The position numbers and the translations under genes were made by a program. From Crocosphaera watsonii WH 8501 (GTDB lineage Bacteria > Cyanobacteriota > Cyanobacteriia > Cyanobacteriales > Microcystaceae), in NCBI RefSeq assembly GCF_000167195.1, contig NZ_AADV02000001.1, forward strand, positions 62,001-126,000: DNA of 64,000 nucleotides. Direction: 5' to 3'. Position 1 is the first letter of the stretch; each line of letters starts with the position of its first letter. Below are positions 1 to 8,117 of the stretch, piece after piece. The notes under the pieces were generated by a model. It was not told where the DNA came from and did no database searches. It worked only from the letters and a program-made list of their open reading frames with translations.

Positions 1-1626
1 GGTTAATATAATACTCAGTAAACAGCTAACCATTCCTACCTTGGCACCAACATCAATAAATATATCATCACCTTGACAGTATTTGAAGATTACAGGAATT
101 AATTCATCCATCGATTGTTGATAATATATCTTTTTCCAGATTAAAAATTTATGCAGTATATTATTAGGGAAATGATACTTAAATGTATAAATTTTATCCT
201 GAAAAGGAATTTCTAGGAGTTGATACTCATTCTGTGAACCATGATGAATTTTCCTTAATTGACAAGCAGGTAATTTTAAGATTTTTTTACCTGCCATTAT
301 TAACCAATTTTTTCCAACATTTTTGAATATAGATAAACAAGTATATTCACCATTTTTATTACTATATTTACGTGCATTGGTGATTATAGCATGAGATACA
401 TTTTGACACTGTTTATAATTAATTTTATTCTCAAATAAAGTAACATCTTCTAATAAAGAAAGATAATCAAAGCCCCCTATTTCTTTAAAATAATCTCGTC
501 TTACACAAAAAACTTGATCCCCATAAGGCGATCGCCTGATATAATTAACAGTCCAAGCAACCCATTTTAAAGCTAAATGATCAGAATTAAATTGTAAATC
601 AAAATAAGCTAATTTAATATTTTTATGGCTCAAAATAGAGATTAATTTATGATCCCATTCTGATGGTAATAAGGTATCTGCATGACAAAAAACAAGATAT
701 TTTCCTGATGAATGTCTTAACCCTACATTCATTTGAAAAGCACGACCTAAAGATGATATAGTAAACGATTGTATAGAAATATTAGGATAGTCATTTGTAA
801 ATTCTTCAACTCTTTCTAAAGTATTATCGTTGCTTCCTCCATCAACCACCAAAATTTCTATATTATTTGATGTTTCAGCTTGTTTAACTATATTAGCTAA
901 AGTATCATAGATAGAATTAACTTCATTGAGAGTAGGAATAATAACAGATATTATAGGTTGATTTTCTTCAATCAAGTTACTTAAACCAAGAGATTTTAAG
1001 TCACTAATTTCGTCAACATCTACTAAGCTCTGATTGAGAATAGAGGCAGAGTTATAATTTTTTTTCATCAAAGTATAAGTCTGTTGGCCCACATTTCCTA
1101 AACTATAATTAATGCTGGTAAAAACATCGCTATAAGATGGTAAAGCAATGAGATAATAACCATTATCTTTAGTTAAGGCGATCGCTGCTTCTTTTCTTTT
1201 GACACATTCAATGGCTTGAGATAAAATATCAGCAGTAATCCCTGGTATATCTGCCCCAATTATTATTACTTCTTTTAACTGTTGTGCGATCGCATTTATC
1301 CTTTCCCCAAAAGAGGTTGAAGGTTGTTTAATAAAAGACAAGACACCAGAGTTTATCCCTTGCTTAATATCCAATACTAAAGCAGGATCAAAACCTTGGA
1401 TCATCTCTGTTTGATAATCTATTCCTGTATAATTTACAATAATATTAACCCCATTGATCTCACGGAGTAAAATCATCAACATTTTACTCATAAAAACCCC
1501 ATGGATATTGGCCGCCGTGCGATCGCCAATATCCCAAGCTAAACGAGTTTTAACCTTTCCTGGATCGGGGTATCGAGTAAACAAAACAATGCTAACAGGA
1601 TAAGGTAAATTTTCTTTCTCAACCAT
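1..1626 (-). CDS. Fused DUF2064 / GT2 glycosyltransferase / FkbM-like protein, partial at left edge
   Basis: The frame stays open for 542 codons from the ATG at 1626 to the window edge, so the C-terminus is missing. Residues about 10-200 look like the DUF2064 family (TIGR04282, rSAM/selenodomain-associated transferase 1; motifs PDPGKVKTRL, IIGADIPGI). Residues about 223-420 are a GT2-type transferase of the TIGR04283 kind (VIIPTLNE, VVDGGSNDNT, GRAFQMN, FCHADT, SPYGDQ). The last visible residues, FIDVGAKVGMVS, match the SAM-binding start of FkbM methyltransferases. The first two families are usually neighbours or fused; a third, methyltransferase module is my inference from one motif. It starts 21 bases after the family-like end (TAA at 1648) of the sulfite-oxidase-like gene, so the two may be cotranscribed. 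Substrate unknown. Confidence 0.8.
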   Translation of the reverse strand, partial: MVEKENLPYPVSIVLFTRYPDPGKVKTRLAWDIGDRTAANIHGVFMSKMLMILLREINGVNIIVNYTGIDYQTEMIQGFDPALVLDIKQGINSGVLSFIKQPSTSFGERINAIAQQLKEVIIIGADIPGITADILSQAIECVKRKEAAIALTKDNGYYLIALPSYSDVFTSINYSLGNVGQQTYTLMKKNYNSASILNQSLVDVDEISDLKSLGLSNLIEENQPIISVIIPTLNEVNSIYDTLANIVKQAETSNNIEILVVDGGSNDNTLERVEEFTNDYPNISIQSFTISSLGRAFQMNVGLRHSSGKYLVFCHADTLLPSEWDHKLISILSHKNIKLAYFDLQFNSDHLALKWVAWTVNYIRRSPYGDQVFCVRRDYFKEIGGFDYLSLLEDVTLFENKINYKQCQNVSHAIITNARKYSNKNGEYTCLSIFKNVGKNWLIMAGKKILKLPACQLRKIHHGSQNEYQLLEIPFQDKIYTFKYHFPNNILHKFLIWKKIYYQQSMDELIPVIFKYCQGDDIFIDVGAKVGMVSCLLSIILT

Positions 1627-1719
1627 GAATTAATCAAACATTCTAAATTATTCCCCATACCGCTCTTCTTTCCAAGGATCACCCCGTCGATGGTAACCAT
1701 TTTTTTCCCAGAAACCTAA

Positions 1720-2241
1720 CTAATCTTCTGGTAAAAATTCTAAACCATTAATCCATTTTGCACTTTTCCAAGCGTATAAATGGGGAATAACTGTCCGCAT
1801 CGGACCACCATGATCAGGAGGTAAGTTTTCTCCTGATAGTTTGAAGGCAAAAAAGTTATCTTCTAAGACAAAATCCTTTAAAGGAAGATTAGTTGTATAA
1901 CCCCCATAACAATGCTGCATAATATAGGTTGCTTTGGGATCAACATCTAATAAGTCTATAAAGTCTGTAATTTTGATTCCTGTCCACTTAACATCTAATT
2001 TTGACCAACGGGTAACACAGTGAAAATCTTTGGTAAATTCGTAATGGGGTAAACCCATAAAATCTGACCAAGAAAAGGTTTTTGGTGTCACTAAACCCCA
2101 GACTTTCAATTGCCAGTTTTCGGTACTTATTTGGGGAGTATCACCATAGGTTAAAACGGGGAAACCTTTTGCTAAATATTGTCCTGGAGGAACACGATCG
2201 CTGTTATCGGGTTCTGGTTTTTGGAAGAATTTTAAAGCCAT
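1720..2241 (-). CDS. Sulfite oxidase-like molybdopterin oxidoreductase, with premature amber stop
   Basis: The protein resembles the oxidoreductase molybdopterin-binding domain of sulfite oxidase/YedY-like enzymes: the DFHCVTRWSKLDVKWTG segment carries the cysteine expected to bind molybdenum, followed by YGGYTTNLPL and HGGPMRTVIPHLYAWKSAKW. I chose the ATG at 2241 (MALKFF) rather than an upstream TTG at 2262. The reading frame hits TAG at 1720-1722, but the same frame continues as LGFWEKNGYHRRGDPWKEER to TAA at 1648-1650, and that tail is the conserved C-terminus of this family. So the gene is really 1648..2241 with one in-frame stop, and the visible product lacks about 23 residues. Cytoplasmic, since no signal peptide is seen. 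It lies just upstream of the glycosyltransferase fusion. Confidence 0.85.
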   Translation of the reverse strand: MALKFFQKPEPDNSDRVPPGQYLAKGFPVLTYGDTPQISTENWQLKVWGLVTPKTFSWSDFMGLPHYEFTKDFHCVTRWSKLDVKWTGIKITDFIDLLDVDPKATYIMQHCYGGYTTNLPLKDFVLEDNFFAFKLSGENLPPDHGGPMRTVIPHLYAWKSAKWINGLEFLPED

Positions 2242-2408
2242 ATTTGTTTCAATGATGGACAATGGATAATTATCCGTTGTTTATGCAATAATCTACTTTA
2301 GATATTATGATACTCCTAATAGTGAACCTTGACAATCTTCAATACTTATTGTCTAAATACCATCAGAAGATTTAAAATAGTATTAACAATCGTCCTCTAA
2401 ATTAATCT

Positions 2409-2681
2409 ATGCGACTCATTTTATATAGCAAACCAGGGTGTCATTTATGTGAAGGACTCGAGGGGAAACTAAAACAAATAGAAACCCCAAAATTTGACCT
2501 AGAAATACGGGATATTACCACCAGTGAGGATTGGTTTACTGCTTATCAGTACGAAATTCCTGTTTTACGGTTAGAGCTACCCGAAGGAGAAAAAACAATC
2601 CCCCGATTTTCTCCTCGTATGTCTGTAGATAGATTAGCACAACAATTAGATAAATATTTACAGTTATCAGATGATGAGTAA
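2409..2681 (+). CDS. Glutaredoxin-like (DUF836) thioredoxin-fold protein
   Basis: A 90-residue protein with an N-terminal YSKPGCHLCEG motif, the CxxC redox site of the glutaredoxin-like DUF836 family, followed by the EIPVLRLEL strand that holds the cis-proline of a thioredoxin fold. The length fits the family. It probably acts as a small cytoplasmic thiol-disulfide protein; the partner is unknown. It is divergent from the sulfite-oxidase-like gene, with a 167-base spacer that should hold both promoters. Confidence 0.85.
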   Translation: MRLILYSKPGCHLCEGLEGKLKQIETPKFDLEIRDITTSEDWFTAYQYEIPVLRLELPEGEKTIPRFSPRMSVDRLAQQLDKYLQLSDDE

Positions 2682-2698
2682 TCTAGATTGAAGATTTG

Positions 2699-2803
2699 TT
2701 AACTAGCTTGTTTTTGAGGAAGAAAAGATTGAAACAAAGAAAATATGTAGACAAAGGTAGTAATAAATAATTGAAAGTTTTTGATTTCTTTTGTTTTTTT
2801 CAT
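2699..2803 (-). CDS. Possible 34-residue membrane peptide
   Basis: An ORF of 34 codons starts at ATG 2803 with GGGAGA about seven bases upstream, and ends at TAA 2699. The product begins MKKTKEIKNF, has one hydrophobic stretch (LFITTFVYIFSLF) and a charged tail, as in single-span small membrane proteins. No homologue recognised. The ribosome-binding site and the lysine-rich start are the only support; it could be chance. Confidence 0.35.
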   Translation of the reverse strand: MKKTKEIKNFQLFITTFVYIFSLFQSFLPQKQAS

Positions 2804-2906
2804 TGTTCAATCTCCCTTGCTTAGTTATTCAGAATAATTTTCAACTTATCAGAAATATGATTTTGAGTCTTCCCCCAAAAGAGTGATCCAAAGAGGTTAA
2901 GTTTAA

Positions 2907-3050
2907 CTAATTACTTTGATTAAGTTGTGCTGTTTTAACGGTAAAAGGATTCGATAGAGACACACTTTCGATTTTATCGAAAGCAACACCTACTCCAGTC
3001 AAGAAACAAGCGATGATTACAGTATCAATGAGAATCTTTGTGAATTTCAT
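2907..3050 (-). CDS. Small exported hypothetical protein
   Basis: A 47-residue product if started at ATG 3050 (MKFTKILIDTVIIACFLTG). An upstream ATG at 3110 in the same frame adds 20 polar residues before what looks like a signal sequence or membrane anchor, so I prefer the inner start. The remainder (FDKIESVSLSNPFTVKTAQ) is short and polar. No strong Shine-Dalgarno is seen for either start. Function unknown. Confidence 0.4.
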   Translation of the reverse strand: MKFTKILIDTVIIACFLTGVGVAFDKIESVSLSNPFTVKTAQLNQSN

Positions 3051-3216
3051 AATGATGTAAGTAATTGAATGACCACTTTCTAGATTAAGATTCCCTTGTG
3101 TCTTTTCCATGTCATTGTTATAGCAAAGTTATGTCATCCATTACCTTGACCAGAAAACCTGAAATTGTATTAGAATGAACATGAAGAGATGGTAACTCAA
3201 TTAGGATATTGATTTT

Positions 3217-3543
3217 ATGAGCGATCGCAATGGTCCCGACTGGGAAGAAAAATTAGAACAAAAATTTAAGGATCTCGAAGCAGAAATAAACAATAAAACC
3301 TCCCCCGTACGCCCTTTTAACCCCAAAGAAGTCAAAAATAACGAGACTGTATCACGGGTCACTAATTGGTTTCAAGGGTTAGAAACCCCTGCCAAAGTCG
3401 GTGTTGCTGTGGTTGGGGTGATTGTGGGTTTATCTGTCCTCAATGGCGTTTTAAAGTTAGTCACCTCTTTAATTGTAGTGGGAATTTTAGGGTTTGTTCT
3501 TTACGGTTTATATCGGGCTTTAATTCAGAATAAATCTAAGTGA
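3217..3543 (+). CDS. Cyanobacterial two-span membrane protein, unknown function
   Basis: A 108-residue protein with a charged N-terminal half (about 1-60, EEKLEQKFKDLEAEI suggests a short coiled coil) and two adjoining hydrophobic segments at about 65-82 and 84-103, ending in a basic tail. This plan is common for small conserved cyanobacterial membrane proteins, but I do not recognise a named family. The start ATG contains a HIP1 site immediately after it. Confidence 0.6.
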   Translation: MSDRNGPDWEEKLEQKFKDLEAEINNKTSPVRPFNPKEVKNNETVSRVTNWFQGLETPAKVGVAVVGVIVGLSVLNGVLKLVTSLIVVGILGFVLYGLYRALIQNKSK

Positions 3544-3632
3544 TAAATTACCATTTTATACCAGGGGTTTAGCATTCCTAAACCCGTTAACTTGTACAAT
3601 AACTGAGCTAAATCCTCATATATAGATTAATA

Positions 3633-5156
3633 ATGAATTTTGATGTTGTAATAATTGGTAGTGGAATCGGTGGTTTAACCGCAGGAGCTTTATTAGCAAG
3701 ATATGGCAAAAAAGTTGCTATTTTTGAGAGCCATTCTATACCTGGGGGTGCTGCTCATACCTTCACCCGTAAAGGCTTTACTTTCGATTCAGGACCCTCT
3801 TTTTACTGTGGTTTAGGTAATGATAAACCTTCTCTTAATCCCCTCAAACAAGTATTAGATATTGTCGGAGAATCTTTGGATGTTGTCCCTTATGATCCCC
3901 TAGGCCATTATCACTTTCCAGAAGGTACATTCCCCGTTTATAGCGGTTTAGAAGAATATCGTCAAAATGTGGCTAAAATAACCCCAGAGGGTGCTAAGGA
4001 ATTAGCTGCATTTGAATCAAAGATGTTGGACTTATATGACTGTTTAAAAGATATACCCACCATTGTTCTACGCTCAGATTGGCAGTTGTTTCTGGTTCTA
4101 GCAACCCGTTATTTTCCCTCTTTAATCAAGAGTTTATTTCAGGTAGGAATGATTAGCGGTTCGGCAGGGGATATAATGGATAAAACTGTAAAAGATAAGT
4201 GGGTACGCCGTTTAATTGATCTGGAATGTTTTTTACTCTCAGGATTAAAAGCAAAAGGAACAGTTGCCCCAGAAATCGCCTTTATGCTCGGAGAAAGAAC
4301 TAGGGCGGGTGTAGAATATCCCGTGGGAGGAAGCGCAGCTATTATTGATGGTTTAATCAATGGTTTAAAACGGTATGGAGGAAAATTATATCTCAATTCT
4401 CACGTTGATAAAATAATTACTAAATCAGGAAAAGCCACAGGAATTAAACTTAAAAAAGGGGAGATTATAGAGGCTTCAGTTGTTATTTCTAATGCCACAC
4501 TTTGGGACACATATGAACATCTTTTATCCCCAGAAGATTTGCCATCAAGTCATAGACAAGAACAACTAGCAACCCCTGCTGTTAAAAGCTTTATGCACCT
4601 TCATTTAGGAATAAAAGCAGAAGGGTTAGAAAATTTAACAGGTCATCATGTAGTGGTTCATGATAGTAATCAAGATATTACCGTTCCTGGAAATACCTGC
4701 ATGATTTCTATTCCTTCCGTTTGGGATAAAAACTTAGCCCCAGATGGTCATTATGTGGTTCATGCTTACACTTTAGAACCCTACGAAGGATGGGAAAAAA
4801 ATGCAGACTATGAGAATAAGAAAAAACAGCGATCGCAAACTCTTTATAAAGCGTTAGAAAAGGTTATCCCTGATATTCGTCAACGAGTGGTTCTAGAATT
4901 AATTGGAACCCCCTTAACTCATAGTCGTTTTCTCCGTCGTTATCAGGGAACTTATGGACCAGCGATCGCAGCAGGAAATGGTTTATTTCCTAGCTGTTAT
5001 ACACCTATCTCAGGACTGTATCGAGTGGGAGATAGTACGTTACCAGGTATTGGGGTTCCTGCTGTTGCTGCTTCTGGTATTTTGTGCGCTAATACTTTAG
5101 TTTCTCCTCAACAAGTTGAGAAGATATTATCTCTTAGATGTTACCAAAAGCAATAA
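3633..5156 (+). CDS. CrtISO/phytoene-desaturase-like FAD oxidoreductase
   Basis: A 507-residue flavoprotein. The Rossmann motif is at 5-12 (VIIGSGIGGLTAG), followed by the acidic end of the second strand (FESHSIPGGAAHTF) typical of carotene isomerase and desaturase relatives, and the C-terminal FAD-contact segment GLYRVGDSTLPGIGVPAVAASG near residue 460. This family includes CrtH/CrtISO prolycopene isomerases and retinol-saturase-like enzymes; which substrate this one uses cannot be told from sequence alone. The last codons overlap by 23 bases the end of a convergent gene fragment (5134..5365), so the final residues could have been altered by rearrangement. Confidence 0.8.
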   Translation: MNFDVVIIGSGIGGLTAGALLARYGKKVAIFESHSIPGGAAHTFTRKGFTFDSGPSFYCGLGNDKPSLNPLKQVLDIVGESLDVVPYDPLGHYHFPEGTFPVYSGLEEYRQNVAKITPEGAKELAAFESKMLDLYDCLKDIPTIVLRSDWQLFLVLATRYFPSLIKSLFQVGMISGSAGDIMDKTVKDKWVRRLIDLECFLLSGLKAKGTVAPEIAFMLGERTRAGVEYPVGGSAAIIDGLINGLKRYGGKLYLNSHVDKIITKSGKATGIKLKKGEIIEASVVISNATLWDTYEHLLSPEDLPSSHRQEQLATPAVKSFMHLHLGIKAEGLENLTGHHVVVHDSNQDITVPGNTCMISIPSVWDKNLAPDGHYVVHAYTLEPYEGWEKNADYENKKKQRSQTLYKALEKVIPDIRQRVVLELIGTPLTHSRFLRRYQGTYGPAIAAGNGLFPSCYTPISGLYRVGDSTLPGIGVPAVAASGILCANTLVSPQQVEKILSLRCYQKQ

Positions 5157-5365
5157 AGGTGAAAGCACAATCTTCTGGTCTGTCCATTGACGAAGTAACG
5201 GGAACAAAGTACTGTGAACCTAATTCAACAATGGCAATAGACTTGTCAAATGTTTGCCACTCATTGCCATAAATGGTAGAAATTACTGCTGGTTCTCCTG
5301 CAAAGGGTTGGTCAAATTCTATTATATAGGTTCCTGACCAAATCCTGCGGGTGCTGAAACCTTCA
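5134..5365 (-). pseudogene. C-terminal fragment of an unknown (tail-fibre/lectin-like?) protein
   Basis: About 75 codons ending at 5134 read GFSTRRIWSGTYIIEFDQPF and finish DCAFTFIAFGNI. They are in frame with, but unrelated to, the transposase N-terminus that precedes them (the combined frame is 5134..5757). The pattern GTYxxxFxxPF...P.V.....FxFIAFG resembles the last beta-sandwich domain of phage tail-fibre or H-type-lectin-like proteins; this is weak. The 5' part of the gene is gone, replaced by IS DNA at 5366. Confidence 0.5.
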
Positions 5366-5895
5366 CTTACTATTTTTTTATTGATTTTGTTTATCAATTC
5401 TCCATCAATTCTTTTCCTAAAATGAACTAGCATTGAAGATTCCAGTGGTGGCTCTTGTTGATAACAAATTAAACCTATAAAGTATTGTAGATAAGGATTT
5501 TCTCTAATCTGTTCTATAGTTTCTCTATCACTTGTTCCTAATTTTTCCTTAATAATTAATGTCCCTAATGCCATTCTAAATAGTTTGGCTGGCGCACCTT
5601 TTTCTGCTGAAAAAAGTTTAGCATATTCTTCCTCAAAATCATCCCAAGGTATCAACTCTGCCATGATTACCCAACGATTATTGGGGGACAATTTGCCCTC
5701 GAAAGGTAATTCAAATTTTTCTGGGGGCGGTAAAGGTTGCTCCTCTTTTCGATACATTTGTTCTTGACCAACAACTGGGAGGTGTTTCTACCAATTATAG
5801 CGGTTTGTAGCCGACAAAGCTGATCTTTTTTGCGATCGCGAATATGGGTGTAACCTTTTAAAGAATAGGGTTTTGCTTTTATTCAGCAAACCCTA
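5366..5895 (-). mobile_element. IS5/IS1182-like element, 5' fragment
   Basis: This is a truncated copy of the element found complete at 16306..18000 and 30096..31811. It keeps the terminal sequence TTCAGCAAACCCTA (5882-5895), the leader and codons 1 to about 130 of the transposase (start at ATG 5757, MYRKEEQPLPPPEKFELPF). Identity to the other copies stops abruptly after the GTAAG at 5366-5370. The transposase remnant contains the DUF772-type N-terminal domain but none of the catalytic part. Confidence 0.85.
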
Positions 5896-5901
5896 CTTAA
5901 T

Positions 5902-7407
5902 CTAGTGACTTTCTCTCCATTGTTGGGCTTGTGATTGTATTTTTTCTAGTTCTACTTTGTCCATTTTTTTGAGATTAGCTAAGATAAGATTCATTCTCCC
6001 TAAACCTTTTAATTTTTGTTGGTTACGGGATAAAAAGTCCCAATAAAAGAAGTTAAAAGGACAAGCTTTGTCTCCTGTACGTTGAGTCTGTTTATAAACG
6101 CAACTTTTACAGTAATCACTCATTTTATTAATGTAATTAGCGGAAGCTGCGTAGGGTTTTGAGGCTAATATTCCTGCATCTGCAAACTGTCCCATTCCTA
6201 TAACATTGGGAACCATAACCCAGTCATAGGCATCGATAAAAGCACTGTGAAACCAATCATTGACTGCTTGGGGAGACACACCAACAATTAAAGCAAAATT
6301 ACCCAAAACCATCAATCTTTGTATATGATGACTGTATCCTGTTTCTTCTACCTGTTGTAAACTTTGTTTTAAACAATTCATATCTGTTTGTGAACTATCC
6401 CAGTAAAATTCTGGTAGTTTCTCTTGATGATTAAACCAATTTTTTTGTGCATAATCATCATCCATTATTTTATAAATTCCATACATATATTCTCGCCATC
6501 CCAAGATTTGACGGATTAAACCTTCTACACTATTTAAAGGATAATCAAACTCATAATAAGCTTTTTCAATGGACTTAATCACTTCCCAAGGTGTGAGAAT
6601 ACTAAGATTAATATAAGGAGATATTAAACTATGCCATAAAGTATATTCTCCAGTGATCATTGCATCTTGATATGTACCAAAGTTGTTTAAATTATGTTCT
6701 ATAAAATTATCTAATACCTGTAAAGCTTGGGAACGGGTTACAGCCCATTTAAAGGGTTTAATTTTGCCGTAGGTTGGTATTTTATAGGATTTAATGTCTT
6801 TAATTACTTGTTGAGTGATTTTATCTGGTTCAAACTGTAAAGGTGTGGGAGGATTTAAACCTTTTTTTGGAGGTTTCCGATTTTGTTTATCAAAGTTCCA
6901 TTTTCCTCCTATTGGTTGATTATCTTCCATGAGAATATTGAATCTTTTTCTTCCTTCTCGATAAAAATCTTCTAATAATAGGCGTTTACGTGAGTCTGTC
7001 CATTGTTTAAACTCTTCTTGAGTCCAGAGAAAATGATTATTAGGAATCAACTTTATTTTACAATCTAATTTAAAGCTTTTAACGCGGCTTGAAAATGGTT
7101 TATCATAAGGCGTTACCAATCTTAATTCTGTTATTTTATTCTTCTTAATCCAATCATTTAAAGGGGTTTCAAAATCTTGAGATATTTCATAAGTAACTGT
7201 CCATCCTTGTGTTTTTAATTCTTCAGCAAAATGACGCATTGCTGAGAAAACTAATACTAATTTTTGTTGATGATAGGGACGTTTTTTGATATAATCATGG
7301 GATTCGATCAAAATAACATGAGTTTCTTGTTTATCATCTTGACAAGATAGTAAAGCAGCTTGCTCTGAATGTAGTTGATTTCCTAAAATCCAAATACCAA
7401 TAGTCAT
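5902..7407 (-). CDS. FeS-type cryptochrome/photolyase-related protein
   Basis: A 501-residue protein of the deoxyribodipyrimidine-photolyase-related family (PF04244, FeS-BCP/PhrB type). The N-terminal antenna domain begins IGIWILGNQLHSEQ, and the C-terminal domain has GLIRQILGWREYMYGIY and NVIGMGQFADAG. Four cysteines fit an iron-sulfur cluster: one in MNCLKQ, and CKSC plus a later C in the segment YCKSCVYKQTQRTGDKACPF. Characterised relatives repair (6-4) photoproducts or act as light sensors; a DNA repair role is inferred. The stop lies only seven bases from the end of the IS fragment at 5895, so the gene escaped that insertion. Confidence 0.88.
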   Translation of the reverse strand: MTIGIWILGNQLHSEQAALLSCQDDKQETHVILIESHDYIKKRPYHQQKLVLVFSAMRHFAEELKTQGWTVTYEISQDFETPLNDWIKKNKITELRLVTPYDKPFSSRVKSFKLDCKIKLIPNNHFLWTQEEFKQWTDSRKRLLLEDFYREGRKRFNILMEDNQPIGGKWNFDKQNRKPPKKGLNPPTPLQFEPDKITQQVIKDIKSYKIPTYGKIKPFKWAVTRSQALQVLDNFIEHNLNNFGTYQDAMITGEYTLWHSLISPYINLSILTPWEVIKSIEKAYYEFDYPLNSVEGLIRQILGWREYMYGIYKIMDDDYAQKNWFNHQEKLPEFYWDSSQTDMNCLKQSLQQVEETGYSHHIQRLMVLGNFALIVGVSPQAVNDWFHSAFIDAYDWVMVPNVIGMGQFADAGILASKPYAASANYINKMSDYCKSCVYKQTQRTGDKACPFNFFYWDFLSRNQQKLKGLGRMNLILANLKKMDKVELEKIQSQAQQWRESH

Positions 7408-7563
7408 AGAAAAATATAAAAGTAAGTTAATTTAAGGTTAGCAGTAAACAACAATAATAATGGAATAAATATTAATTTTAAATTTGCATACTCACCTCCT
7501 GTTTTCCTCCTGGCTCCCCTGCTGGGAGGGGCGGGTTGGGTTAAATTTTCAATTCTTAAGTTA

Positions 7564-7586
7564 TCATTCCGAGGAACGAAGAATCT
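7564..7586 (-). repeat. Dispersed 23-bp repeat, copy 1
   Basis: The minus strand reads AGATTCTTCGTTCCTCGGAA then TGA. The same 23-mer occurs on the plus strand at 37643-37665 with one difference. Its ends can pair (ATTC/GAAT), so it may be a small hairpin-type intergenic repeat. Confidence 0.6.
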
Positions 7587-7619
7587 CTATAGATCCAAAT
7601 CACAAAAAAAGCACCATAC

Positions 7620-7650
7620 AAAAAGGGTAACAAAAATTGCTACCCTTTTT
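7620..7650. terminator. Hairpin terminator, likely bidirectional
   Basis: A ten-base perfect stem, AAAAAGGGTA / TACCCTTTTT, around an 11-base loop. Because the stem arms are A-rich and T-rich, a T-run follows the stem in either direction. It lies 23 bases beyond the stop of the PEP-CTERM gene on the minus strand. Confidence 0.75.
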
Positions 7651-7672
7651 ATATGGAATGGGAAATAATATA

Positions 7673-7885
7673 TTATTGCTTTTTAGAGCCTTTACCTTTT
7701 AAACCGAGGGATAATCCACCTAAAGCCAATAAACTAATGACAGTAGAAGGTTCGGGAACGGAGGGAACTTCTTGTTGTCCTACTACACGAACAAGTGGTT
7801 CTCCAGGACATACTATGCTAAAAAACAGTTTTAAATCCGTGAAAGCCAGATAGGGCAAGCAATATGGACTAAATGATATTTTCAT
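7673..7885 (-). CDS. Short PEP-CTERM protein (probably remnant)
   Basis: The C-terminus has a clear PEP-CTERM sorting signal: VPEPSTVISLLALGGLSLGL followed by KGKGSKK. The N-terminus (MKISFSPYCLPYLAFTDLKLFFSIVC) is hydrophobic but not a clean signal peptide, and only about 20 residues lie between the two. Exported PEP-CTERM proteins are normally much longer, so this may be the residue of an internally deleted gene. It is followed by the hairpin terminator at 7620-7650. Confidence 0.6.
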   Translation of the reverse strand: MKISFSPYCLPYLAFTDLKLFFSIVCPGEPLVRVVGQQEVPSVPEPSTVISLLALGGLSLGLKGKGSKKQ

Positions 7886-8117
7886 TGAAGTAGTTTTAGA
7901 AGTTATTAAAAAGTTTAAAATAGAGCTTAAATAATCTCATCTAGATTCCACATCATTTCATTGCCACTCGCTTGCTTTTCCAACAACTCAAGGATAATAT
8001 CTGCTTTTAGCTCTACAGCAATAACCCACCAGCTTGTTATGGTGGGTATAATTTTGACAGAAGTTTTATCTAGAGAGATACCCCTCAAGGATAATTGCTA
8101 ACGTTGATATTCAACAA

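Noticed and set aside
5585-5767. 60-codon frame opposite the start of the IS5-like transposase, repeated at each copy
   Set aside because: It is the antisense shadow of a conserved transposase N-terminus and has no ribosome-binding site; its repetition only reflects the IS copies.
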